In this document: positions 43,531 to 52,091 of the stretch, piece by piece
Numbering within the stretch: the stretch's first letter is position 1
How the letters are laid out: the number at the start of each line of letters is the position of its first letter
Source of the DNA: Clostridium_AD frigoriphilum
GTDB lineage: Bacteria > Bacillota > Clostridia > Clostridiales > Clostridiaceae
Direction of reading: 5' to 3'
NCBI RefSeq assembly: GCF_036541405.1
Contig: NZ_JAZHFS010000023.1
Span: 4,000-67,999 of the forward strand
DNA: 64,000 bases
The notes under the pieces: generated by a model
What the model was told of the DNA's origin: nothing
Databases searched by the model: none
The model's input: only the letters and a program-made list of their open reading frames with translations
Program-made: the position numbers and the translations under genes

Positions 43531-44388
43531 TTATAAATCAGACTCAGTATAGTATACAATACCCAACGCACCAGGTCCAACGTGAGTTCCGATTACTGGT
43601 CCGATAGGAGCTATATCCACTTTTTTTCCTATACATTTTTCAACTATTTTTGCAAATTCAATTGCTCCTTCAACATCATTTATGTGATGGATAATTACCT
43701 CTCCTAGTCCATGTTTTGTTATATCCTCAATAAATTTATCAACCATAGTTTGAATCGCACGTTTTTTAGTCCTTACTTTATCAAATAGTTCTGTTTTCCC
43801 ATTTATTACAGTAAGAATAGGCTTTATTTGAAAGATAGTTCCAAGTAATGCACTTGCACCTCCTATTCTACCTCCTTTTTTTAAATATTCTAAAGTGTCA
43901 GGGATAAACATGAATTTACTTCTTTTGATGTTATCTTGCGTTATATTAATTACTTCCTCTATTGACTTTTCCTCATAGACTGCCCTCGCAGCTGTCAATA
44001 CTGCAAATCCAAGTTGCATTGAGTTGGATCTCGAATCTATAATTTTTATCACTGCATTTGGGTACTTTTCAAGAATCATGCTCTTTGCAAGGCATGCATT
44101 TGAATAAGTTCCACTCATATCCGATGACATAAAAATACAAACCACTTCATTATTATCACTTATTTGGCTTTCTAAAATATTATACATCTCAGCAAGTGGT
44201 GGTTGCGATGAAGTTGGAATACTTAAGTTTTTACCTAGTTTTTCATAAAAAGTTTCATTTTCAATATTTATCTCTTTAAATTCCTCGTTTTTAAAAATAA
44301 CACTTAACGAAACTATAGAAATATCATATTTTTCTTTTAGGTCAGCATTTATATATGAAGTGCTATCTGTTATTATTTTTATAGGCAT
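43531..44388 (-). CDS. DegV family fatty acid-binding protein
   Basis: A 285-aa protein with the DegV layout: IITDSTSYIN at residues 4-13, TSSQPPLAEM (about 59-68), CIFMSSDMSGTYSNA (about 86-100), and the C-terminal GPVIGTHVGPGALGIVY. Relatives (FakB-type) bind fatty acids and present them to the FakA kinase; no fakA is nearby. The ATG at 44388 has GAGGGATT upstream; the TTG two codons earlier is less likely. Confidence 0.88.
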   Translation of the reverse strand: MPIKIITDSTSYINADLKEKYDISIVSLSVIFKNEEFKEINIENETFYEKLGKNLSIPTSSQPPLAEMYNILESQISDNNEVVCIFMSSDMSGTYSNACLAKSMILEKYPNAVIKIIDSRSNSMQLGFAVLTAARAVYEEKSIEEVINITQDNIKRSKFMFIPDTLEYLKKGGRIGGASALLGTIFQIKPILTVINGKTELFDKVRTKKRAIQTMVDKFIEDITKHGLGEVIIHHINDVEGAIEFAKIVEKCIGKKVDIAPIGPVIGTHVGPGALGIVYYTESDL

Positions 44389-44742
44389 AATCAATCCCTC
44401 GCTTATTAAATATTAAGTATATTATACTACAAATACATCTTTCAAAATGCATATAAAAAAATTAAACCACACTAATATTACATAAATGGATAACAAAATG
44501 TAATATATTACATAAATTATTAAATTATTTTGAACTTTTACAAATAGCACCCAAATACCTCGCCATATGTTATACTTATAGTGTTAAAAGTGGGTGGTAT
44601 AAATAATATGATATATTAGATCAATTAAAATGAATAATATTTATAGTTAAGGCTTTAATATAATTAATATAATACAAAGGGAGGTGCTGCAAAAATATAG
44701 GTTAACACTAAGATTTCTACCTATATTTCTGAGCAGAAAAAT
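44389..44742. promoter_or_regulatory. Divergent intergenic region with hairpin between ribosome binding site and start
   Basis: AAAGGGAGGTG (44676-44686) is a strong Shine-Dalgarno with no start codon nearby. AAATATAGGT (44693-44702) pairs perfectly with ACCTATATTT (44719-44728). Folding brings the Shine-Dalgarno to within about 20 nt of the ATG at 44743. No other gene is seen in the gap. Confidence 0.4.
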
Positions 44743-45555
44743 ATGAATAAAGATGACGTAAAAAATGAAGAAAATAAGGATAATAGTGAAAGTATAAATA
44801 AATTGTATTCGAATGATGACAAATCCGAAAATTATAACTCTAAAACTGGGTATGGTGCATCAAACAAGTTGAAAGATGATACGGAAAGTAAAAGATACAT
44901 GAAAGAAATGCATGATATTGCAGACAAAAATGAGTTTAAAAATAACGTAGTAGTTATAGGGCTAGGAATAGTTATAGTGTCTATAATTATATTTTCTATT
45001 TTAATGAACACTTCATTTATGAAACCCAAAGCAGATGTAGTTGTAAATAAACCAGTTACAAAAAGTTCTGATACTACTGCTGCGGCTGACTCCACTAAAC
45101 CTATTATTGCCCCTACTAATGTTTATGAATATTTAAATGTCGAAGCTAACAGAACCTCGCTTTTAAAAAAAGCAATTACGTTAAATCACGGAAGCAAAAA
45201 GGGAATCAACGTATACCTCTTATCTGAAATTTTAAGATCTAATACCTATGCTATTTCCGCAGAAACAACAACTGTTAAACAATTGATGGCATCCTTAATA
45301 TCTATGGATTGGAAAAAGAATCGCGACGTATCGCAGTTGAAAAAGGGTGATATATGTTTCACTACAGATATGCCAGACAAAGTCGGTACACCTTCTCATG
45401 CGTACATATTTATGGGTTGGGTAAAAGAAGGCAAGACTGATTATGCTAACATATGTGATGGACAAGTCGAAGAATTTGGTAATATACTTCATAAAAGGAA
45501 TTTATCTATTGATACTACAGATAAAGATAAATTTAGCTTTTTCCTTAGAAAATAA
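44743..45555 (+). CDS. Membrane-anchored protein with outer domain, unknown function
   Basis: A 270-aa protein. The first ~65 residues are charged, Asn/Asp/Lys-rich and likely disordered. One membrane helix follows (about 68-88), then a Thr/Ala/Pro linker and an outer domain (about 120-270) with WKKNRDVSQLKKGDICFTTDMP and PSHAYIFMGWV, vaguely like the pocket of NlpC/CHAP amidases. No catalytic Cys is in the usual place. There is no good Shine-Dalgarno directly before the ATG. I do not recognise a family. Confidence 0.6.
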   Translation: MNKDDVKNEENKDNSESINKLYSNDDKSENYNSKTGYGASNKLKDDTESKRYMKEMHDIADKNEFKNNVVVIGLGIVIVSIIIFSILMNTSFMKPKADVVVNKPVTKSSDTTAAADSTKPIIAPTNVYEYLNVEANRTSLLKKAITLNHGSKKGINVYLLSEILRSNTYAISAETTTVKQLMASLISMDWKKNRDVSQLKKGDICFTTDMPDKVGTPSHAYIFMGWVKEGKTDYANICDGQVEEFGNILHKRNLSIDTTDKDKFSFFLRK

Positions 45556-45577
45556 AATGTTTTTAACAAACCTAATG

Positions 45578-45613
45578 AAAATAATACCCTAGGATATCCT
45601 TGGGTATTATTTT
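45578..45613 (+). terminator. Terminator
   Basis: AAAATAATACCC / GGGTATTATTTT with inner AGG/CCT pairing and a T-rich tail. Confidence 0.75.
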
Positions 45614-45698
45614 TATTGCCTTTTTTAAATAAAACAAAGAGCCGTGTATATCTGAAACAAAAAATGTCTTCACTTAAAAAAACTCCCTTTCGAAGATA

Positions 45699-47198
45699 TT
45701 AATTCTTATGTTTTATAATTCCTATAGCTGTACCTATAATATATGTATCTTCACTATCAATAACAATAGGTTTATATTTTTCATTTTCAGGCATTAGTAA
45801 TATTCTATCACGACCTATGGAAAGTCTCTTTAGAGTAGCATTTCCACCTATATCTACTGCCACAATATCCTTATTGTTTGCTGCTTGTTCCTGCCTTATA
45901 ACAACATAATCCCCATCATCTATGTTAGCTCCAATCATACTATCACCTTTAACTTTTAAAATAAAAGGATTCTTAATTCCCTTTAACCAATACTTCGGGA
46001 TGTAGAAATTGCCTTCTATTTCGGAATTAATCTGTATAGGTTCCCCTGCTGCTATATCACTGTATACAGGAAGTTCCACTAATTCCTCATTTATGTACTC
46101 ATAGTCACCTTTTTCATCATTTACTATAATATCAGATATTCTACTGTAATCCCTCATAAAGTCATATGCTCTGCCATGTCTTATATCACAATATTGAAAA
46201 TTCTCTAGATCATCAACATTCAAATTGTTAACTATTATATCCTCATGGGTTTCCATAGGTTTTTCTTGAGATTCGTAATTATTTTTAAATATATATGATT
46301 TTACTTTTTCGTCTAGAGGCCTAATATTAACTCTTTTGCCTTTTACCATCCATGAATTAGCATTATATTCCCCATCTATATCAACAAGAAATGTCATAGT
46401 AGAATAAGATTTTTGTTTATAAAGAGCATTAATAAACTCCAATTGCACCTTAGTTAAATTATCACTTTTGTCAATTATAATATGAGTATACTTGCCCATT
46501 GAAACAGACTGTAACATTTTCAGTGCATATATATTAACATCTTCGTCATCAACGAAGTTTTCCAAATTAAGCTTTTCATTATACATAATCATAAGTTCAT
46601 ATATCGCTTTTCTAGCAGTAGAATTTTTATTAATTCTTTGTGGACCTTGGCCTTTTTCACATTTTCTACCTGTTCTATTTACTTGTAGATACAAATCGGC
46701 TTTCAAGTAATTACAACTTTTAACCCACTTTACCTCATCTATAAAAAACTGAGTATAATCGATCTGTAGTATTCTTAATCTTGGATAATTATCCTTAACT
46801 TTCAATATACAATCTTTCATAATATTTTTCTTATCATTCTCTATAATTATTTCTTTTTTTAATTTATATCTATCTTCGTATTTCAAAAAATATTTGTACA
46901 TAATACTTTCTAATGTAAGCACTTGGGGTTTTATTTTCTCATTAGAAAATATACTTAAATACTCGAATCTAGTTTCTTCCTGTGCTACTATGTATGTATT
47001 TTTAATAGAATTTATATCCTCTTCATTAGATGTAAGCATTAATACTTTATCATCATCGTATAAACAATAGTTATTTTTTAAATAGAGGCTTCTATAAATG
47101 GCTGCAGTTGTTTTACCTGTTCCTTTAGCACCTCTAATTAAACTATATCTTGAGGGTTTGCTATGAATCATTCTATGTTGTTTTAAACCTAGTTCCAT
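45699..47198 (-). CDS. P-loop (UvrD-like) protein fused to a LexA-type self-cleaving S24 domain
   Basis: A 499-aa fusion. Residues 18-35 carry a Walker A (RGAKGTGKTTA) resembling motif I of UvrD/Rep helicases, and HIIIDKSDNLTKVQ looks like a degenerate motif II; later helicase motifs are not evident. The last 120 residues are a LexA/UmuD-like peptidase: cleavage site AAGEP (Ala384-Gly385), Ser420 in KGDSM and Lys457 in ATLKRL. The Gly-Ser (35) and Ser-Lys (37) spacings equal those of E. coli LexA. No LexA box is seen upstream. A GGAGGTG precedes the ATG. RecA-dependent cleavage is an inference. Confidence 0.8.
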   Translation of the reverse strand: MELGLKQHRMIHSKPSRYSLIRGAKGTGKTTAAIYRSLYLKNNYCLYDDDKVLMLTSNEEDINSIKNTYIVAQEETRFEYLSIFSNEKIKPQVLTLESIMYKYFLKYEDRYKLKKEIIIENDKKNIMKDCILKVKDNYPRLRILQIDYTQFFIDEVKWVKSCNYLKADLYLQVNRTGRKCEKGQGPQRINKNSTARKAIYELMIMYNEKLNLENFVDDEDVNIYALKMLQSVSMGKYTHIIIDKSDNLTKVQLEFINALYKQKSYSTMTFLVDIDGEYNANSWMVKGKRVNIRPLDEKVKSYIFKNNYESQEKPMETHEDIIVNNLNVDDLENFQYCDIRHGRAYDFMRDYSRISDIIVNDEKGDYEYINEELVELPVYSDIAAGEPIQINSEIEGNFYIPKYWLKGIKNPFILKVKGDSMIGANIDDGDYVVIRQEQAANNKDIVAVDIGGNATLKRLSIGRDRILLMPENEKYKPIVIDSEDTYIIGTAIGIIKHKN

Positions 47199-47459
47199 TT
47201 AATCACCTCCACTGTCGCTATAATGATATTATACAATAATATCCCCCTTAAAGTAAAATTTATTGATTCATTTATAAAATTTTGCAATTTTACTTCTTTA
47301 TATATAAAATATAACTTCAAATAAATTAGTCAAAAAATTTGAAAAATTACCAATATAACAACATTGGATTTATGAATATCTTTACGCATTTACTGAGCAT
47401 AATAAGTAATATATTAAATTATTAACTTATCTAAATATAATAAATTAGAGGTGATTTAT

Positions 47460-48374
47460 ATGAATGGAAAAATGATGAGTCTTATTATTTCTTCAACTAT
47501 TGTAGCTAATAGTTTTACAGGCGTTTGTTATAGTAAAGGTCTTAAAAAAATTTCAAGTGAAAATGCAAAAAACGAATCCATTGGATATAATAAATTTGTT
47601 GATACAAAAACACATGATATAGTAAATTTATTTAATAATGTCTTTAATAATACTGAAAACCATAATGGAGTAAGTACTAAAGAATATAGTTGGTATTTTC
47701 AGCCTAAAAACGATAATACTCCACCAGACGGTCCTAAAGAAACTAGTCAACTTATATCTAAATATGATTGTTTTCATTTAGGCGATACATCAAAAAAAGT
47801 ATTATATCTAACATTTGATGAAGGTTATGAAGCTGGATATACTGCTCCAATACTAGATGTTTTGAAAAAACATAATGTAAAAGCAGCATTTTTTGTAGTA
47901 AAGCCATATATCACTTCAAGTCCAGATCTAATCAAACGAATGGTAACCGAAGGGCACTTAGTATGTAACCATAGTAATCATCATCTTTCAATGGCCTCTA
48001 TAAAAGATGAAGAAAAATTTGATAAAGAATTAACTGATGTAGAAGATGCTTTTGAAAGTATTACTCACAAAAAAATGTCCAAGTATTTTAGACCTCCTAT
48101 GGGTAAATATAGTGAATTATCCCTCCTATATACTAAAAACTATGGATATAAAACTATATTTTGGAGCTTTGCTTATATGGATTGGCTTGCAGGTAAACAG
48201 CCATCACATGAAGATGCAAAAAAACGTATAATGCAAAGAACCCACAATGGTGGAATTATGTTACTACATGCAGTATCAAAAACCAATGCTGAAATATTAG
48301 ATGATGTGATAACGCAGTGGGAGAAGCAAGGTTACGTATTAAAAAGCTTAGATGAATTGCCTATTAAAAATTAA
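47460..48374 (+). CDS. Polysaccharide deacetylase, PdaA-like
   Basis: A 304-aa exported NodB-domain protein. An N-terminal hydrophobic signal (about residues 5-24) precedes the deacetylase: YLTFDEGYE with Asp120 (the Asn of PdaA's TFDNGYE is Glu here), metal-binding His171/His175 in HSNHH, RPPMGKYSE and MLLHAVS. PdaA removes N-acetyl groups to form muramic delta-lactam in the spore cortex, which needs this context to germinate. The ATG at 47460 has GAGGTG 8 nt upstream. Confidence 0.85.
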   Translation: MNGKMMSLIISSTIVANSFTGVCYSKGLKKISSENAKNESIGYNKFVDTKTHDIVNLFNNVFNNTENHNGVSTKEYSWYFQPKNDNTPPDGPKETSQLISKYDCFHLGDTSKKVLYLTFDEGYEAGYTAPILDVLKKHNVKAAFFVVKPYITSSPDLIKRMVTEGHLVCNHSNHHLSMASIKDEEKFDKELTDVEDAFESITHKKMSKYFRPPMGKYSELSLLYTKNYGYKTIFWSFAYMDWLAGKQPSHEDAKKRIMQRTHNGGIMLLHAVSKTNAEILDDVITQWEKQGYVLKSLDELPIKN

Positions 48375-48406
48375 TTATCACATATGGTGATATAATTAAT
48401 TTTTTT
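48371..48406 (+). terminator. Terminator after the deacetylase gene
   Basis: TTAATTATCAC / GTGATATAATTAA (2-nt bulge) followed by T7. Confidence 0.65.
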
Positions 48407-48437
48407 AGTACTATAATGTATTTTTTTAAATGATTAT

Positions 48438-48473
48438 AAATACTACAATTTATTAAACTAAATTGTAGTATTT
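48438..48473 (-). terminator. Terminator of the traX gene
   Basis: Perfect 15-bp stem AAATACTACAATTTA / TAAATTGTAGTATTT, 6-nt loop. Confidence 0.7.
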
Positions 48474-48495
48474 ATATTTAAACAATTTATCAGTA

Positions 48496-49245
48496 TTATA
48501 GGCTTTTATTAAGATCAAGCATTATTTTTATTACACCTAATATTAATAAATGCATTGGATAAAATACATAAAAAGCATATTTTAAATCTTTACCCTTCTT
48601 ACCATTATATTTAAATATAAAAATTAATGATAGAATTGATAATATTTGAATAAACCAACTAGGATTCATTGATTTACCTTGAATTTCAAACACATATAGC
48701 AAAATTTCTGATGCGTTAAATACTAAGTATACAATAACTTGCGATATAAGTATTTTAACTTTGTTATCTCTAAAAATATAAAAAGATAATATAATAGCAA
48801 CTCCATAAAATCCATAATCTGTATTAAAAGTTTCAGCTATTAGGCCTAATGCTAAAACACTTATTATTTTGAAAAACTTTGACTCCCCTTTGTCCCATAT
48901 ACGGATTGCAATTAGCCCAATCGCTAAAGTAAAGAAAATATTTAAATGCAGATATGGACTACCCGTGAGGAAGCTTAAAAAGTCAAAGAAACTATTAATT
49001 TTAATTTGTTCACTAAAAGCTACCGAAAAAGGCAATTGAGATGCTGCTGCAAATATCAAAAGCCTATATAAATACCTATAAAAGGAGTTTGTTTTAGAAT
49101 ACCCTACAGCAATCAAATAAGCAAATATAGGAAATGATAATCTGCCTATCATTCTAAGGATTATAACCTTTGGGAAAATCACTGCCCCTATATGATCAAT
49201 TAGCATTAATATACATGCAATAAATTTTAACATGCTAGTTGTCAT
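48496..49245 (-). CDS. TraX family membrane protein
   Basis: A 249-aa protein with about eight membrane helices. The TraX hallmark LKFIACILMLIDHIGAVIFP (residues about 6-25) and RMIGRLSFPIFAYLIAVGY are present, then YGFYGVAIIL and the C-terminal YAFYVFYPMHLLILG. TraX acetylates F pilin, but in Firmicutes the family occurs on chromosomes without pili and probably modifies envelope polymers. The ATG at 49245 has GGGGGCGG 5 nt upstream; the longer frame lacks a ribosome binding site. Confidence 0.85.
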   Translation of the reverse strand: MTTSMLKFIACILMLIDHIGAVIFPKVIILRMIGRLSFPIFAYLIAVGYSKTNSFYRYLYRLLIFAAASQLPFSVAFSEQIKINSFFDFLSFLTGSPYLHLNIFFTLAIGLIAIRIWDKGESKFFKIISVLALGLIAETFNTDYGFYGVAIILSFYIFRDNKVKILISQVIVYLVFNASEILLYVFEIQGKSMNPSWFIQILSILSLIFIFKYNGKKGKDLKYAFYVFYPMHLLILGVIKIMLDLNKSL

Positions 49246-49293
49246 AAATACCGCCCCCAATAAATACATATTCATTTGATTATAGCATTTATT

Positions 49294-49506
49294 TCATAGC
49301 TTTGCCTTATTATGTTTTAATATTACCCGTGTTATTAATAAATAAATAAAAAGATTACTTGTATTTAAAGATGCAAAAATTCCCCAAAACCAATAGTATT
49401 TCTCTCCACGTTTTCTTGCATCACGAAATACCCAAGCCCCTTCCATTAATACAATAGGAATAGCTATCGTTAGTACTAAAATTAATTTCATTTTTGAAAT
49501 ACCCAC
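49294..49506 (-). CDS. Small membrane protein of the ECF cassette (YxlD/YxlE-like position)
   Basis: A 70-aa protein with two membrane helices (about 7-25 and 38-62) separated by a cytoplasmic FRDARKRGEKYYWFWG loop. Its GTG start overlaps the previous stop (TAGTG), which implies coupled translation. An ATG five codons on is an alternative. In sigY operons small membrane proteins in this position help to inhibit the sigma factor; assignment here rests on layout, not on sequence identity. Confidence 0.55.
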   Translation of the reverse strand: MGISKMKLILVLTIAIPIVLMEGAWVFRDARKRGEKYYWFWGIFASLNTSNLFIYLLITRVILKHNKAKL

Positions 49507-49937
49507 TAAAATTCACTCTCTTTTCTTCTGGTAACTGAAATAGGTATTATTATACAAGGAGCAATGATTGCTATAAAAATTTGAGATATAATTAATATCC
49601 TATAATCGATTTTAATTATTGCTATTGCATATAAAGAAACAATTATAAAAGATGATAATATAAACAAAATAAATTCTTTACTAGCCTTCCTGCTTTCTTT
49701 TATAGATTCTCCTTTCTCTATTATTCCTAATGTATCTATATTAAAATCAAATATATCTTCATTTAGAACATTCATTATTATAGCTGCAGAATTTAGCTTG
49801 TTTTTAAACTCTAAAGCTTCATCGCTATACTTTATGTCTTTATCTACATTCTTCTGATCTTCATTGTACAATTCATTAATTAAAGAGTTTTTAATCTTAT
49901 CAGATAAAGAATTTTTATTACCACCCGAATCCTTCAT
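49506..49937 (-). CDS. Probable anti-sigma membrane protein (YxlC-like position)
   Basis: A 143-aa protein. The hydrophilic first ~85 residues hold a helical segment (DKIKNSLINELYNEDQKNVDKD) that could bind a sigma factor, followed by two membrane helices (about 90-110 and 115-135). AAAGGAG lies 9 nt before the ATG. It sits 1 nt after the sigma gene and overlaps the next small membrane protein gene. Role as an anti-sigma factor is inferred from position. Confidence 0.6.
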   Translation of the reverse strand: MKDSGGNKNSLSDKIKNSLINELYNEDQKNVDKDIKYSDEALEFKNKLNSAAIIMNVLNEDIFDFNIDTLGIIEKGESIKESRKASKEFILFILSSFIIVSLYAIAIIKIDYRILIISQIFIAIIAPCIIIPISVTRRKESEF

Positions 49938-50468
49938 TTATATTATCTCCTTTCTCTCAATTTCTTTTATTATATATTTGACAGCATTATGAAGTCTTGA
50001 CCGAACTGTCCCAAGGGGACAGTTTATAATTTCTGATATTTCAACATACTTATAACCATAATAGTGTTTTAAAATAAATACAACTCTTTTCTCGTAGGGT
50101 AACTCTAAGATTATTTTCATTATCTCTTTATACTCATAATTTTGTATTACAATGTCCTCCAATTGCATGCCATTATCAACTAAAATCTCATCTGATAACT
50201 TAAACCTTTTGTTTTTTCTTAAATAATCCCTGTAAACATTAGTAGCTATTTTTATTAACCAGGTAGAAAATTTAGCCTTAGGCTCAAACTTGTTTATATT
50301 AAGTACAGCTTTGAGCAATGCATCCTGAATAATATCTTGTGCTAAATAGGGGTCTCCTACCATTTTAATAACATATCCTTTTAAAATATTAAGATTATCT
50401 TCTAAAAGGGTATTTAATGCGCTCTTATTTCCATTCTTAGCTTTATTAATAAGTTCTACCTCACTCAA
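49938..50468 (-). CDS. ECF-type sigma factor, SigY-like
   Basis: A 176-aa sigma-70 protein. Region 2 is DPYLAQDIIQDALLKAVLNINKFEPKAKFSTWLIKIATNVYRDYLRK, region 4 VVFILKHYYGYKYVEISEIINCPLGTVRSRLHNAVKY. I chose the TTG at 50468 because AGGGGTG lies 7 nt upstream; the ATG at 50492 has no such site. It heads a three-gene cassette with two small membrane proteins. An autoregulated ECF promoter was not identified. Confidence 0.85.
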   Translation of the reverse strand: MSEVELINKAKNGNKSALNTLLEDNLNILKGYVIKMVGDPYLAQDIIQDALLKAVLNINKFEPKAKFSTWLIKIATNVYRDYLRKNKRFKLSDEILVDNGMQLEDIVIQNYEYKEIMKIILELPYEKRVVFILKHYYGYKYVEISEIINCPLGTVRSRLHNAVKYIIKEIERKEII

Positions 50469-50598
50469 ATAATAATCACCCCTAACAATCATTTAACGAA
50501 GAAATGCGCTAAAAAGTTCATTATATTTATAATTATTTGTTATTTTAAATTTCCTGCATTATTCCATATTAATACATAGGCTTTACTAATGTAAGAAA

Positions 50599-50640
50599 AA
50601 TAGTAGGGAAGACACCTCTTAGTGTCCTCCCTACTATTTT
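50599..50640 (-). terminator. Terminator
   Basis: AATAGTAGGGA / TCCCTACTATT with an inner GACAC/GTGTC helix and a T-run, after the 66-aa gene. Confidence 0.8.
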
Positions 50641-50666
50641 ATTTATTGTTTTATGATTTACTATTT

Positions 50667-50867
50667 CTATTTATCAGAAGTCTTTTTCCCATAAATTTTA
50701 TGTAATATTAAATCATATTGTCCTAACTTATCTGCTAACATATGCCAATTTTTATGTTCAGCATTTGCCACATTTGCTTGATTATTTTCAACATTTTTTA
50801 GCCTTAAGCTAATATCCTTAATATCCTTTTGCATTTCTATTAGCATTTCTTTTATTTCGTTATCCAT
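50667..50867 (-). CDS. Small coiled-coil protein, unknown
   Basis: A 66-aa protein beginning MDNEIKEMLIEMQKDIKDIS, almost entirely amphipathic helix (heptad Leu/Ile pattern), ending in a basic KIYGKKTSDK. The ATG at 50867 has AAGGAG 6 nt upstream. It lies 78 nt after a DegT aminotransferase gene on the same strand and may belong to that operon. The pattern is reminiscent of small phage- or holin-associated coiled coils, but there is no support for that here. Confidence 0.65.
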   Translation of the reverse strand: MDNEIKEMLIEMQKDIKDISLRLKNVENNQANVANAEHKNWHMLADKLGQYDLILHKIYGKKTSDK

Positions 50868-50944
50868 AATGTTCTCCTTATGACTTTCCATCTTAGATGA
50901 TGTTAACAAAGGTTCTACTATCATAACATTAACATCACTATAAT

Positions 50945-52066
50945 TTATTTTTTATAGAATTCCTTAATAGTTTGACAAACAAATTCTACTTCTTCCTCAG
51001 TTATTTCTGGATATATAGGAAGTGCAATGATGCTCTCACATGTTTTTTCAGCTATTGGGAAATCTCCTTTTTTGTATCCGAGGTACGCAAAACATTTTTG
51101 AAGATGAAGTGGGATTGGATAATAAATACTAGTTCCTATTTCATTTGCTTTCAAATATTCCGAAAGCTCATCTCGCTTGTCAGCTAATATATTAAATGCA
51201 TAATAAACTGATTCCTGATTACCTATTATTTTAGGTATTTTAATAAACTCGCATTCTTGTAACCTTTTCATATATAATTTTGCAATATGATCTCTTTTTT
51301 TAATTGCATCTTTTATATACTTAATTTTAACTTGTAATATAGATGCTTGAATTGCATCTAGTCTTGAATTATATCCAATAAAATCATAATGATATTTTTT
51401 AGACGCTCCATGAACTCTATACATCTTAGCAAGGTTTGCTAAGTTTTCATCATTGGTTACTATCATCCCTGCATCGCCATATGCTCCTAAAGTCTTTGTT
51501 GGGAAAAATGAGAATACGCCAAAATCGCCTATTGTACCTGCATGTTTATAGTCAGCTCCATTACCTTTCCATCTCATACCAAAAGATTCTGCTGAGTCTT
51601 CAAGAACTCTTAACTTGTGCCTACTAGCTATATCCATAATTTTATCCATATCACTCATTTGTGAAAACAAATGGATTGGAAGAATTCCTACAGTATCTTT
51701 TGTTATTTTTTCCTCGATTTTGCTGGCATCTATACCAAAAGTTTCTTCTTCAATATCAACAAATACAGGTTTTGCACCATTTTTTGCTATGCAAGATGCA
51801 GAAGCTAAGAAAGTAAAAGGTGAAGTTATTACTTCCTTTCCCTCTTTAAAACCAAGTATGTCAGATGCCATTACCAAGGCATCTGTACCTGATGCAACAC
51901 CAATTGCATATTTAGCTCCAGTAAATTCTTTAACTGATTCTTCAAAGTCAGTTACCTCTTTACCGAGCATTGATACTCCTCTTTCCATAAATCCTAGAAC
52001 AGCATTGTCGAATTCTGATTTTTTCTCTTGATATTCTCTTGTCGGTGTAAAAAATTTAACTTTCAT
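50945..52066 (-). CDS. DegT/DnrJ/EryC1/StrS aminotransferase
   Basis: A 373-aa PLP enzyme that transaminates nucleotide-linked keto-sugars. PLP-binding Asp157 (LEDSAESFG) and Schiff-base Lys191 (FFPTKTLGAYGDAG) are present; ASGTDALVMA binds the phosphate. It follows a second aminotransferase of the same family by 25 nt. Such enzymes supply amino sugars for surface glycans, but no glycosyltransferase or sugar-nucleotide enzyme is adjacent, so the pathway is unknown. Confidence 0.9.
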   Translation of the reverse strand: MKVKFFTPTREYQEKKSEFDNAVLGFMERGVSMLGKEVTDFEESVKEFTGAKYAIGVASGTDALVMASDILGFKEGKEVITSPFTFLASASCIAKNGAKPVFVDIEEETFGIDASKIEEKITKDTVGILPIHLFSQMSDMDKIMDIASRHKLRVLEDSAESFGMRWKGNGADYKHAGTIGDFGVFSFFPTKTLGAYGDAGMIVTNDENLANLAKMYRVHGASKKYHYDFIGYNSRLDAIQASILQVKIKYIKDAIKKRDHIAKLYMKRLQECEFIKIPKIIGNQESVYYAFNILADKRDELSEYLKANEIGTSIYYPIPLHLQKCFAYLGYKKGDFPIAEKTCESIIALPIYPEITEEEVEFVCQTIKEFYKK

Positions 52067-52091
52067 AATATGGCCTCCATTTTAATCTTTA

